From: Bacteroidales bacterium
Lineage (GTDB): Bacteria; Bacteroidota; Bacteroidia; Bacteroidales; VadinHA17
Assembly: GCA_009877105.1 (NCBI GenBank)
Contig: WXFD01000007.1
Location: 1-58,761 of the forward strand
DNA: 58,761 bases
Direction of reading: 5' to 3'
The notes beneath the pieces are model-generated. The model searched no databases and was not told the origin of the DNA. It saw only the letters and a program-made list of their open reading frames with translations. How positions within the stretch are numbered: position 1 is the stretch's first letter; each line of letters opens with the position of its first letter. This document shows, piece by piece, positions 8,101-17,389 of the stretch. The position numbers and the translations under genes were made by a program.

Positions 8101-9818
8101 AACCGGAATTGAGTGAAAAATGGATCAAGGCTTCGATCATTGGAACCATCTGGGCTGCATCGGAGATCGTTCTCGGAAGTTTCCTGCATAACTTGAAAGT
8201 TCCGTTCAGCGGCAACGTTCTTACCGCCATTGGAATAATCATCCTTATTTCGATGAGCTTCAAGTGGACTGAACGGGGATTATTCTGGAGGAGCGGCCTC
8301 ATCTGTGCACTTCTGAAGACCATGTCGCCGAGTGCCGTTATTTTCGGGCCCATGGTCGCCATAATATCGGAGTCGCTGCTCCTCGAATTATTTATCCGCC
8401 TGTCGGGCAGAACCTATGCCGGTTATCTTCTAGGTGCAATGGCTGCCATGAGCTGGAATCTGTTCCAGAAAATTATCAATTATGTAATTTTTTACGGGGC
8501 GAACATTGTGGGGGTTTATGTTGATCTTCTCAGGCATGCCCAGAAGCAGCTGAACATCCAGACTGACCTGGTGTGGCTGCCCATCATTGTTTTACTTGTT
8601 GCCTATGCCATTTTTGGCCTGTTGGCTGCTTTTATCGGGATCAGGGTAGGAAGAAGGATGCTGAAACAACAACCCGATGGTCAGTTTGAGGAAATAAAAA
8701 TAAAGCAGCCAGCAGGTAAGTTTGCCGGAAAATCCGGTGAAGCATTCAATTATTCCGTTGCATGGCTCATTGCCGATGTAATCCTGATCATATCCTCATT
8801 CATCCTGCTCAACAAAGCCGGCTGGAGCATCTGGTCCCCTGCAATCACATGCATAATTGTAGTCTGGTCGATGAGGTACAGGAGGGCTTTCAGGCAGCTT
8901 TCAAAGCCGGGATTCTGGATCTTTTTCGTGGTCATCACCCTGATTACTGCCTTTGTTTTCACAAGGGTGCAGACCGGAGAAGATCTGCTCCGTAAGGGCC
9001 TGCTGACGGGGATTCAGATGAATTTCAGGGCTGCACTGATTATCACGGGTTTTTCAGTTCTTGGCACAGAACTCTATAATCCTGTTGTCCGCAGCTTTTT
9101 CATGAAGACTGCTTTTAAAAACCTGCCTCTTGCCCTTGAGTTATCAGCAGAAAGCCTGCCGTCGTTCATAGCAAATATACCCGATTTCAAAACCCTTATA
9201 AGGAATCCGGTATCAATATTTTACCAGGTAATTTCCCAGGCCGAGAGTCGCTTTGCAGAAATAAAGACGGGAATCTCGTCTGGATGGAAAGTATTCATTG
9301 TAACAGGAGCCATCGGGGATGGCAAAACAACCTTTATTAAAGATCTTACGGCAGCATTTGGGAAGAACAATGTTCATCCGGAGGGCATACTTTCGGAAAG
9401 GGTTATGAATAATACGCAGGTAACCGGATATGATCTTGTTGATATCAGGACGGGTAGAAGAGAGGTGTTGCTGAGGGAAACCGGGGAATGCGGGCCCGCA
9501 TCGATCGGAAGATTTTCAATCTGCCAGTCTGCCATTGAAACGGGGAACAAAATACTCGGAGCTTTGGCTGTTGACCGGGCAAAGATTGTCGTGGTCGATG
9601 AAGTAGGTGTCCTCGAACTCCGGGGTGAGGGCTGGGCCAAAGGACTTGAAAAACTTGTTTATCCGCAGGGGAATCATCTTGTCATGGCTGTTCGCAATAC
9701 CTATCTCGACAGGGTGATTAAAAATTGGAACCTTACCGAACCGGTAGTATTTGATGTTACAAAAACGGACGTTAATGACGCTTTTGCAATCATTCGCAGT
9801 ACGGTGAGCTGGTTCTGA
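8097..9818 (+). CDS. Membrane protein fused to a THEP1-like NTPase
   Basis: A 573-residue protein in three parts. Residues 1-190 form about five membrane segments and look like the substrate-binding S component of ECF transporters (for example GPMVAIISESLLLEL, GYLLGAMAAMSW). Residues 218-335 form about four more segments, ending in NFRAALIITGFSVLGTELYNPVVR, which resembles the T-component style of coupling protein. Residues 395-573 are a THEP1/NTPase_1 nucleotidase: Walker A GAIGDGKT (404-411), GYDLVDIRTGRREVLL, and Walker B VVVDEVG (about 498-504). The THEP1 assignment is strong; the ECF-like reading is inference by eye. Coupling to the DUF364 gene suggests an ATP-driven uptake system for a metal or metal complex in one polypeptide. 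It could instead be a membrane-tethered regulatory NTPase. Confidence 0.75.
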   Translation: MKPELSEKWIKASIIGTIWAASEIVLGSFLHNLKVPFSGNVLTAIGIIILISMSFKWTERGLFWRSGLICALLKTMSPSAVIFGPMVAIISESLLLELFIRLSGRTYAGYLLGAMAAMSWNLFQKIINYVIFYGANIVGVYVDLLRHAQKQLNIQTDLVWLPIIVLLVAYAIFGLLAAFIGIRVGRRMLKQQPDGQFEEIKIKQPAGKFAGKSGEAFNYSVAWLIADVILIISSFILLNKAGWSIWSPAITCIIVVWSMRYRRAFRQLSKPGFWIFFVVITLITAFVFTRVQTGEDLLRKGLLTGIQMNFRAALIITGFSVLGTELYNPVVRSFFMKTAFKNLPLALELSAESLPSFIANIPDFKTLIRNPVSIFYQVISQAESRFAEIKTGISSGWKVFIVTGAIGDGKTTFIKDLTAAFGKNNVHPEGILSERVMNNTQVTGYDLVDIRTGRREVLLRETGECGPASIGRFSICQSAIETGNKILGALAVDRAKIVVVDEVGVLELRGEGWAKGLEKLVYPQGNHLVMAVRNTYLDRVIKNWNLTEPVVFDVTKTDVNDAFAIIRSTVSWF

Positions 9819-9891
9819 AAGATCTTTTTTTCGGTTTGTTACCCATTTTCCGGATGATTTCCGGGAAGCCACTGAAAAATACAAATGGCAC

Positions 9892-11418
9892 TCAACTACT
9901 GATGAAAAGGCTTTTGCTTGAATATTCGGGATCGCAGGTGAGGTTCACTTTAAGCTTTCGCCAGCCGGCTTCATCGCCGGGAGTGGGGATATGGGTCAGG
10001 TGCACCTCGCAGTCACGGAGCCATTTCAGGTTTTCCACCGCAATTTTGGCAGCAGGATTCGATAATGCACTGATCCCTAGAACAATTAGTGTTTCATCCA
10101 GGTCAAGGCTAACCATTTTGCCATTCAGGATATCTTTTTTCAGGTAAGTAACGGAATCGATTATGTTCTCAGGCAGGAGATACATTTTGTCGGGCAGACC
10201 TGACAAATATTTTGTTGTGTTCAGTATCAGGCTTGAGGATGCATTCATCAGCGTGGAATTCTTGCCGGTGATGATTGTTCCGTCATGGAGTTCGATGGAT
10301 GCGCCGCTGAAAATACCTGCATTGCCTTTTCCCTTTTCTTCTGCTTCCCTGGCTGCCTGCCTGGCGGGCACCACAACTTTCCTGTCTTCCACCCTTGCTC
10401 CGATTGTTTGCATTATGGATGTGATCCTTTTCAGTACATCATTGTCAACCAGTCCCATTGCATATTCAACCTTGCATCTGAGATATCTTCTTATAATTTC
10501 CTGATATGATGCCTCCCTGATTATGCTGTCGTTAATTATCCCGGCACTAATACGATTAATTCCCATGTCGGTTGGTGACAGATACATCGATTCGCCTCCG
10601 GTGATTTTTTCAAGAATCCTTTTAAGTAAATGAAATGCTTCAATATCGCGATTGTAATTTACTGTTTTCAGATTATAGGCTTTAAGATGATACTCATCAA
10701 TCAGAACCCTGTCTTCCAGGTCGACGGTGGCAGCCTCATATGCCAGATTGACCATGTGATCTATTGGCAGATCCCAGATTGGAAATGTTTCGAACTTTGC
10801 ATATCCGGCTTTAACTCCCTGCCTGTATTCGTGATAGATGTTTGACAGGCATGTGGCGAGTTTACCGCTGCCCGGTCCCGGACCTGTGACAATTACAATC
10901 TGGTTCGCGGTCTTTATGTAGTCATTTGCACCGTACCCCTCATCGCTTACAATAAGATCAACATCCGTGGGGTATCCTTTTGTAGGATAATGTAAATAGA
11001 CCTTGATCCCTCTCATTTCAAGCTTGTTCCTGAAGACTTTGGCAGGCGGCTGATCCTCGTACCGGGTAATTACCACGGCAGTAATATCTATACCCCATTC
11101 CCTGAAATCATCAATTGTTTTCATTACGTCGACATCGTAGGTAATGCCAAAGTCTGCCCTGACCTTTTGCCTTTCAATGGCTCCTGCATGAATGCAGAGT
11201 ATAACATCAATCTTGTCCTTCAGTATTTGAAGCAGGCGCATTTTGACATTGGGATCAAATCCGGGAAGTACACGGGCTGCATGATAGTCATAAAGGATCT
11301 TACCCCCGAATTCAAGATACAGTTTTTGATTTAAGCGGTTTACCCGTTCAAGAATTGCAGAAGTCTGTTCCTTAAGATACTTATCATTATCAAATCCTGT
11401 GTTGCCTGAAAATCCCAT
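9892..11418 (-). CDS. DUF1846 (UPF0371) family protein
   Basis: A 508-residue cytoplasmic protein of the DUF1846 family: FGGKILYDYHAARVLPGFDPN near the N terminus, a Rossmann-like P-loop-style segment VTGPGPGSGKLATCLSNIYHE near residue 180, and the family core MYLSPTDMGINR around residue 280. Crystal structures of family members are known, but the reaction is not established. The length is typical of the family. It converges on the membrane/NTPase gene with a 73-bp gap and has its own 450-bp upstream region. Nothing in the sequence reveals a partner or substrate. Confidence 0.9.
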   Translation of the reverse strand: MGFSGNTGFDNDKYLKEQTSAILERVNRLNQKLYLEFGGKILYDYHAARVLPGFDPNVKMRLLQILKDKIDVILCIHAGAIERQKVRADFGITYDVDVMKTIDDFREWGIDITAVVITRYEDQPPAKVFRNKLEMRGIKVYLHYPTKGYPTDVDLIVSDEGYGANDYIKTANQIVIVTGPGPGSGKLATCLSNIYHEYRQGVKAGYAKFETFPIWDLPIDHMVNLAYEAATVDLEDRVLIDEYHLKAYNLKTVNYNRDIEAFHLLKRILEKITGGESMYLSPTDMGINRISAGIINDSIIREASYQEIIRRYLRCKVEYAMGLVDNDVLKRITSIMQTIGARVEDRKVVVPARQAAREAEEKGKGNAGIFSGASIELHDGTIITGKNSTLMNASSSLILNTTKYLSGLPDKMYLLPENIIDSVTYLKKDILNGKMVSLDLDETLIVLGISALSNPAAKIAVENLKWLRDCEVHLTHIPTPGDEAGWRKLKVNLTCDPEYSSKSLFISS

Positions 11419-11868
11419 TGCACTATTCCTGACGTTACTCTGTGAGAAAAATTAAAGAACTTCAATATTAGAAAAATTTTCATTTCACAGAAGTACTTCA
11501 GGGATAATAAATAAAATTGATCCTGACAGGAGCAGATCCGAAGGTTTGATGATTTCCTGCTTAATAAGCTACGGAAAAACATCTTTTCAGAGACCTTTTG
11601 AACCGGAATACGAAACAAAACATTCAGAAAATCCGGCTATGGGAATTCATAACTGAGACCGGGATATTACCAATGAATCGGATCAGGGTGTACTCAATAA
11701 TTAGGCACAATGATACATCACAAATAACAGATTAGCTGTTAATCTTTTATAAAAGGGCCACAGGTTCAACTTTTATTCTTATTTTTAAATTTTTAAACTA
11801 ATCAGGTAAAAAAAATGCCAATTTTGCATTTCTGATACAGGTTATTTAAAAAACGTTTTTTTCGATAC
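11419..11868. other. Divergent AT-rich intergenic region
   Basis: About 450 bp between the DUF1846 gene and the PUL sigma-factor gene, which are divergent. No gene was recognised; it presumably contains the promoters of both. The last 100 bp before the sigma gene is very AT-rich. Confidence 0.4.
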
Positions 11869-12453
11869 ATGGTAAACCGCCGGTTTGAAAATGAAGCTTT
11901 GCTCGTTAAAAGTCTGTCAAAAGGGAATATTCTGGCTTTTAACACCCTGTTCCGGGAATACAGCGGGCGGTTGTATCGTTTCGCAAATGGATATCTCAGG
12001 TCCGAAGAATTGTCTGAAGAGCTGGTTCAGGAGGTTTTTACCAGGGTATGGGAAAACCGTAAATCGATCAAATCGGAATATTCATTCAAGTCATATCTTT
12101 TCACCATAGCATTCAATATAATAAAAAAGCATTTCAGGAGAGAAGCCTATATTTCTGAATATTTAAAAACAAAAGGAGCCGATGATTTTGATCTGGAGAC
12201 AACTGAAACTGTCAACTATAATTCCCTTCTTCAATATGTTTTACAGATTGTTGACCAGCTGCCTGCCCGTCGTAGGGAAATATTCATAAAAAGCAGATTT
12301 GAGGGCTTGAGCATTAAGGAAATAGCTAAGGAATTAAACATCAGTCACAAAACAGTCGAAAACCAGCTGACTGATGCCCTGAGGTTCATCAGGAACAATA
12401 TCAGGAGGGAAAGCATTCCCGTTCTGTTGTTCCTTGCTTTGTTTATCATGTAG
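11869..12453 (+). CDS. ECF sigma factor (FecI/PUL type)
   Basis: A 194-residue sigma-70 family factor of the extracytoplasmic type. Region 2 is at about 25-95 (SEELVQEVFTRVWENR, SFKSYLFTIAFNIIKKHFRR) and region 4 at about 130-180 (LPARRREIFIKSRFEGLSIKEIAKELNISHKTVENQL). The protein ends in a hydrophobic tail (VLLFLALFIM), seen in many Bacteroidetes PUL sigmas. It precedes a FecR anti-sigma and a SusC with an STN signalling domain, the standard trans-envelope relay in which substrate binding at SusC releases the sigma through FecR. Probable targets are the SusC operon and downstream genes. Confidence 0.93.
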   Translation: MVNRRFENEALLVKSLSKGNILAFNTLFREYSGRLYRFANGYLRSEELSEELVQEVFTRVWENRKSIKSEYSFKSYLFTIAFNIIKKHFRREAYISEYLKTKGADDFDLETTETVNYNSLLQYVLQIVDQLPARRREIFIKSRFEGLSIKEIAKELNISHKTVENQLTDALRFIRNNIRRESIPVLLFLALFIM

Positions 12454-12787
12454 CACGCTCTGCAGAATCTTCTGCGAATTACGGTTCGGAATATTTATCC
12501 GGTTTTTGTAACCAGTTGTTCTTCTTCTGTGTCCGGTTTATTTCAAAGTTAAATTAACATGTTGCTTTTTGTCTGGTCATTAACGATTTAAACAGGCTGG
12601 TTATTTTTTTCCGGTTGTTATACAGGTGTATTTGACCCGAAAAGGATATTACCATATAAACGATTAAAACATAGATTAAACTTTTGCGGATTTCAGATTA
12701 GGTTAACAGGGTAAGGAACAGTTCCTGGATATATTATTATACAGGAACTGTTTTTATTGAATGTACCAAAAAATTAAGTAATGATTT
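12454..12787. other. Sigma-FecR intergenic region
   Basis: About 330 bp, longer than usual between a sigma and its FecR. It contains a clear hairpin with a T-run at 12718-12755, described separately. No gene is seen. Confidence 0.5.
12718..12756 (+). terminator. Hairpin terminator or attenuator ahead of fecR
   Basis: Perfect 10-bp stem ACAGTTCCTG (12718-12727) / CAGGAACTGT (12742-12751), 14-nt loop, then TTTTATT. It lies 32 bp before the FecR start, so it would end the sigma transcript, or attenuate read-through into fecR. Confidence 0.75.
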
Positions 12788-13831
12788 ATGGCAAATGAAA
12801 ATCTCGATAAAGAAAGGCTGAACCAGATCTTTAGAGGGAATCTTACCGGGGAGGATGAAATATATCTCAGGAAGATATTCTGTGACCTGAGCATAGAAGA
12901 GGAGCTGGAGCATACTGCCAAAAAACAATGGTATGAAATCCTCAGAGACAAGATTCCTGAAGAAAGGAATCTTGAACACATTCTTTACAAAATTCATTTT
13001 GAACTGAATACTAAGCAAAGCAAGTCAAAGGACAGGACAAAATTCAGGAATATTGTCAATTGGGTTTCACGCATTGCAGCAATTCTATTTCTTCCCTTAT
13101 TGATTTTTTCAGGATTGCAGTTTTTCACCGGGAAAAACAAAAATGATTTTGCAAGTGTAGAGATTAAAGCTCCGGCCTGGGCACGGGTCCGGTTCAGCCT
13201 GCCTGACGGCTCAACTGGCTGGCTGAACAGCGGCTCCAGTGTAAAATACCGGGGGGATTTTATCAGCAACAGAAAGGTAACCCTGGACGGAGAGGCATAT
13301 TTTGATGTCAGGACAAATCCCGAAAGGCCATTTGAAGTCAGCACAGATGAAATTATTGTTACTGCAACAGGTACCAAATTCAATGTTGCATCATATAAAA
13401 ATGAAAAAAATGTCGAAGTGGTTCTGGAGGAAGGAAAGATTGTGATAAAAGACCGCGAAATGACAGAATCGGTTACAATGAACCCTGATGACTTATTGGT
13501 ATATGATAAGTCCACCAGGCAATTGCATGGTGAAAAAGTACAATCTGAAAAATATATTGCCTGGACCGAGGGAAAACTTGTATTCAGGAACGATCCGATT
13601 GATATTATTGCCCTTCGTATTGGTAGATGGTATAATGTTGACGTTGAGATACAGGGTAACAATTTCCAGGATGTCAGATTAAGGGCGACTTTCATTAATG
13701 AAAATCTTGAGGAAGTCCTGTATTTTCTTAAAAAGGCTCTTCCTATAGATTACAAGGTCATCAGCGGAGGGATAATGTGTGACGATGAAACATATAAGCA
13801 CAAGAAAATACTTATTACCACGAAACACTAA
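12788..13831 (+). CDS. FecR-family anti-sigma factor
   Basis: A 347-residue single-pass inner-membrane protein. The N-terminal cytoplasmic segment (1-90) would bind the ECF sigma factor, one membrane segment lies at about 92-113, and a periplasmic FecR domain follows (about 125-225: VRFSLPDGSTGWLNSGSSVKY, GEAYFDV, VTATGTKFNV). The C-terminal DUF4974 domain (about 260-345: LVFRNDPIDIIALRIGRWYNVDV) is expected to contact the STN domain of SusC. It is encoded between the sigma gene and susC, as is usual. It acts as the gate of the PUL signalling relay. Confidence 0.93.
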   Translation: MANENLDKERLNQIFRGNLTGEDEIYLRKIFCDLSIEEELEHTAKKQWYEILRDKIPEERNLEHILYKIHFELNTKQSKSKDRTKFRNIVNWVSRIAAILFLPLLIFSGLQFFTGKNKNDFASVEIKAPAWARVRFSLPDGSTGWLNSGSSVKYRGDFISNRKVTLDGEAYFDVRTNPERPFEVSTDEIIVTATGTKFNVASYKNEKNVEVVLEEGKIVIKDREMTESVTMNPDDLLVYDKSTRQLHGEKVQSEKYIAWTEGKLVFRNDPIDIIALRIGRWYNVDVEIQGNNFQDVRLRATFINENLEEVLYFLKKALPIDYKVISGGIMCDDETYKHKKILITTKH

Positions 13832-13899
13832 AGGAAAAGTTAACATCATATAAATATCAAACCGCGGGTGCCTATGGGAAAAAGCAGATAAGGAAAAAA

Positions 13900-13930
13900 G
13901 GCAGGAAGGTATTGGAGCTGCCTTCCTGCC
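13900..13930 (+). terminator. Hairpin between fecR and susC
   Basis: Perfect 10-bp stem GGCAGGAAGG (13900-13909) / CCTTCCTGCC (13921-13930) with an 11-nt loop. There is no following T-run, so it is more likely an mRNA stabilising or processing structure, or a partial terminator, 50 bp before the SusC start. Confidence 0.6.
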
Positions 13931-13980
13931 GGAAACGAAGTTACTATTAACACTAACTCTAATAATAACCAATCAAATTT

Positions 13981-16900
13981 ATGAAAAAGAATTATGATTT
14001 TTGGGTGTGTTTACACCCTATCCAAAAAAAGCTGATCATGGAACTAAAAATTTCAATTCTGATTATCTTGGTGACTTTTGGAAACATTTTTGCATCGAAC
14101 ACTTATTCTCAGGCGGCAAAAGTAACACTCAATGTGGAGAATAAAACCCTTGAGCAGGTCATGGATGCTATTGAACAGCAAAGTGAGTTTTATTTTCTGT
14201 TCAATCAGAAGCAGATTGATATTGATAGAAAGGTTAATATCCATGTCGAAGGGAAAGTAATTAATGAAATACTTCCGGATCTTTTCAGGGGGACCAATGT
14301 CAAATATGCCATTCTTGACCATAAAATCCTGTTAACTACAGATGATTCTGATAATTATACAGAAAGGATTTTACATCAGGCACAGTATGTTGTGTCAGGA
14401 ACGGTTACTGATGCATCCAACGGTGACCCGATGCCGGGTGTGAATATAGTGATCAGGGGTACGACCACAGGTACCATAACCGATATGGAAGGAAAGTATG
14501 TATTGGGCCTCAATGATCCGAACTCAGTAATTCAGATTTCATTTGTCGGATATACCCCGCAGGAGATTGCCGTGGCCGGGAGAAGAAGTATTGATATAAT
14601 GATGGTTCCCAGTATGGCCGCACTCGACGAGGTTGTAGTTACGGCACTGGGGATAAAGAAGGAAAGAAAATCACTGGGTTATTCTGTTTCTGAGATCAAG
14701 GGAAACGATCTGACTGCTAACAGGAATGTAAATTTGATGAATACACTGGTAGGAAAGGTTGCCGGGTTGAACGCGAGCTCTATTGCAGGCGGTCCGGGAG
14801 CATCTTCCAACGTGATCATCAGGGGTTTGTCCAGCCTTGGAGGAACAAATCAGCCGTTATATGTTGTGGACGGAGTGCCAATGGAGAGCGAACCGAATGG
14901 AGTTGCAGGCGGTCAGTTCAGCAGCGGTCCTGACAGGGGAGATGCCATTGGCAATATCAGCCCTGATGATATTGAAAGCATTTCAGTTCTGAAAGGAGCA
15001 GCCGCAGCAGCATTGTATGGATATCGGGCCAAGGCCGGGGTAGTGTTGATTACTACCAAAAGTGCAAGTGGTGATGGAATAGAATATAATTCAAATTTTA
15101 ATTTTGATCAGATCATTGACCTTACTGATTTTCAGTATGTTTATGGTCAGGGTGTTAATAACAAAAAACCCACTAGCGCTGCCCAGGGCTTTGAAACCGG
15201 TCAGAGAAGCTGGGGTGCGAAATTAGACGGCTCTCAGGCATATCAGTTCGACGGGGTGGAAAGACCTTATGTTGCTCAAAGAGATAATTTGAAGAAATTC
15301 TACAGGCTTGGAAATACCTGGACCAACAATCTTGCTTTCAACAAGACTTTCCAGGATGGTGCTGTCCGCTTTTCCGCAAGCGATCTGAGAAATAATTCCG
15401 TGATGCCAAATTCAGGCCTGAACAGGCAGAATCTGATACTTTCAGGATCCTACAAGTTGTTTAAAAGATTAACGATCGATGCCAAGGCTAATTATATTCT
15501 TGAAAATGCCAAAAACAGGGCCAGTCTTGGCGATACCCCGGGTAACGCAAACTACGGGGTGGTTATAATTGCCAACAGCGTTGATATCGATAACCTGAAA
15601 GATGCAGTTAACTCGCAGGGAGGAGAAATCGGGACTTCTTCAAATGTTTTTGCCACGAATCCATGGTTTGCCGCCTACAAAATGGTGCGTAACACCGGAA
15701 GGGATCGTTTAATTTCTTCCCTGAACCTTCGCTATGATTTCGACAACGGATTATATGCTCAGGGAAGAATAGGAAGGGATTATTACAGCGATTCCTATAA
15801 ATCGATAACACCCAACGGTACTGCATACAATCCACTGGGGACTATTACGGAGCTGAACGGAAAATTCTCGGACCTGAATGTAGACGGCTTGATTGGAAAG
15901 GCATTCAAAGTTGGCCAGCAACTGAATATTGTACCTAATATCGGTGCCAGTTACAGGAAAACCGGATCTCAAAATATCTCCAATAGCGGAAGTAATTTTG
16001 CAGTACCTTTTATTTATACCATTGCCAATGCAAAGAACAAGTCAGTTAATCAGACTATAAGCAATTCTGAAGTTCAATCGCTTTACGGAACGGTTGATGT
16101 GGAATATCAGAACTACCTGTTTTTGCATGGGTCACTGCGCAGCGACTGGTTCTCCACATTAGCCACTCCAGGTTTAAATAACAAGCTCAATGTAGTCTAT
16201 CCTTCTGTAAGTGCTTCTTTTGTCTTTACTGAACTCGCTTCGGTTGACTGGATTGATTTTGGCAAAATGAGGGTTGGATACGCGGTTGTGGGACAAGCTA
16301 CCGTACCGTACCAGACCCAGTTAAGCTACGCCCTAGGAAGTACTGCGCTTTATAATATGCCTGTAGGCAGCATATCGAACACGAGTGTTCCTAATCGCTC
16401 ACTCAGACCTTCCAAGGCAAATGAGATTGAAATCGGAACCGAAATGAGGCTGTTTGGAAGCAGAGTGTCATTGGATCTTTCGGTTTATACCAAGAAATCT
16501 GAAGATGAGATCATTTTTGCACCTACATCGTTTACTTCAGGTTATACCAGTGCAGCCCTGAATATCGGAAAAATGAGAAACAATGGTCTGGAAGCACTTG
16601 TGAATATAAAAGTGATTGATTCAAAGGGTTTCAAATGGAATACCGGGATAAATACTTCTTTTAACCGGAATAAGATAATTTCCCTGTCAGCCGGTCAGAG
16701 CCAGCTCTTGACCGCAACTTCACGATCGGGCGTGGGATTTATTGCAAATGTTGTAGGATTGCCGGCAGCACAGGTAATGGCCTATGATTACAAGTATGAC
16801 AGTGATGGCAATATATTGAGGGATAGAAATAATGTTCCGATGCGGGGGGATCTAAAACCATGGGGATCTGCCTATCCAACATGGATTGGCGGCTGGAGCA

Positions 16901-17370
16901 ATGATTTTTCATATAAAAGATTTAACTTGTCTTTCCTGATCGATGGCAAATTCGGCGGGAAGATCTTTGCCTCAATGAATTATAATGCCAACAGGTATGG
17001 ACTGCTGAAGTCAACCCTTGAAAACCGCGAAGCTAATTTTGGAACCAGTGAAAACCCGATTGACGCCATGAGCTATTATACAACTTTCGGTGCAAATGTG
17101 TCAAAGCAATTTGTACTGGATGCCAGTTTTATCAAATTCCGGCAGATTTCAATGGGATATTCCTTTCCATCAGCGATTCTGAACGGGAAGGTGAAATCGG
17201 TTCATTTGAGTGTTGTCGCCAAGGATCTGTTCTGGTTTATGAGAAAAACCGACAATATAGATCCGGAAGGAAGCTATTCTTCTGAAGGCAGCGGTTTAAC
17301 CTATGGCATTGAGAATGGAGGTCTGCCTCCGGTCCGTTCCTATGGTCTGAATCTGAATGTGATGTTTTAA
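13981..17370 (+). CDS. SusC/RagA-type TonB-dependent outer-membrane transporter with STN domain
   Basis: A 1129-residue outer-membrane transporter. After a long signal region (cleavage near FASNTYSQA, about residue 43) come an STN signalling domain (about 46-118, VTLNVENKTLEQVMDAI), a CarboxypepD_reg-like domain (about 134-210, VSGTVTDASNGDPMPGVNI), the TonB box/plug (DEVVVTALGIKKERKSLGYSV; plug ending near YVVDGVPM) and a large beta-barrel ending in Phe. The STN domain links it to the FecR/sigma pair upstream. With the SusD lipoprotein 19 bp downstream it forms the lid-and-barrel importer of this PUL. GH18 genes downstream suggest GlcNAc-containing oligosaccharides as cargo; that is inferred. 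Confidence 0.96.
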   Translation: MKKNYDFWVCLHPIQKKLIMELKISILIILVTFGNIFASNTYSQAAKVTLNVENKTLEQVMDAIEQQSEFYFLFNQKQIDIDRKVNIHVEGKVINEILPDLFRGTNVKYAILDHKILLTTDDSDNYTERILHQAQYVVSGTVTDASNGDPMPGVNIVIRGTTTGTITDMEGKYVLGLNDPNSVIQISFVGYTPQEIAVAGRRSIDIMMVPSMAALDEVVVTALGIKKERKSLGYSVSEIKGNDLTANRNVNLMNTLVGKVAGLNASSIAGGPGASSNVIIRGLSSLGGTNQPLYVVDGVPMESEPNGVAGGQFSSGPDRGDAIGNISPDDIESISVLKGAAAAALYGYRAKAGVVLITTKSASGDGIEYNSNFNFDQIIDLTDFQYVYGQGVNNKKPTSAAQGFETGQRSWGAKLDGSQAYQFDGVERPYVAQRDNLKKFYRLGNTWTNNLAFNKTFQDGAVRFSASDLRNNSVMPNSGLNRQNLILSGSYKLFKRLTIDAKANYILENAKNRASLGDTPGNANYGVVIIANSVDIDNLKDAVNSQGGEIGTSSNVFATNPWFAAYKMVRNTGRDRLISSLNLRYDFDNGLYAQGRIGRDYYSDSYKSITPNGTAYNPLGTITELNGKFSDLNVDGLIGKAFKVGQQLNIVPNIGASYRKTGSQNISNSGSNFAVPFIYTIANAKNKSVNQTISNSEVQSLYGTVDVEYQNYLFLHGSLRSDWFSTLATPGLNNKLNVVYPSVSASFVFTELASVDWIDFGKMRVGYAVVGQATVPYQTQLSYALGSTALYNMPVGSISNTSVPNRSLRPSKANEIEIGTEMRLFGSRVSLDLSVYTKKSEDEIIFAPTSFTSGYTSAALNIGKMRNNGLEALVNIKVIDSKGFKWNTGINTSFNRNKIISLSAGQSQLLTATSRSGVGFIANVVGLPAAQVMAYDYKYDSDGNILRDRNNVPMRGDLKPWGSAYPTWIGGWSNDFSYKRFNLSFLIDGKFGGKIFASMNYNANRYGLLKSTLENREANFGTSENPIDAMSYYTTFGANVSKQFVLDASFIKFRQISMGYSFPSAILNGKVKSVHLSVVAKDLFWFMRKTDNIDPEGSYSSEGSGLTYGIENGGLPPVRSYGLNLNVMF

Positions 17371-17389
17371 TTTTCGATAATAATAAGAT

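Noticed and set aside
12994..13695. 233-codon frame antisense to fecR
   Set aside because: It mirrors the coding pattern of fecR; the plus-strand protein has clear domains and the antisense translation has none.
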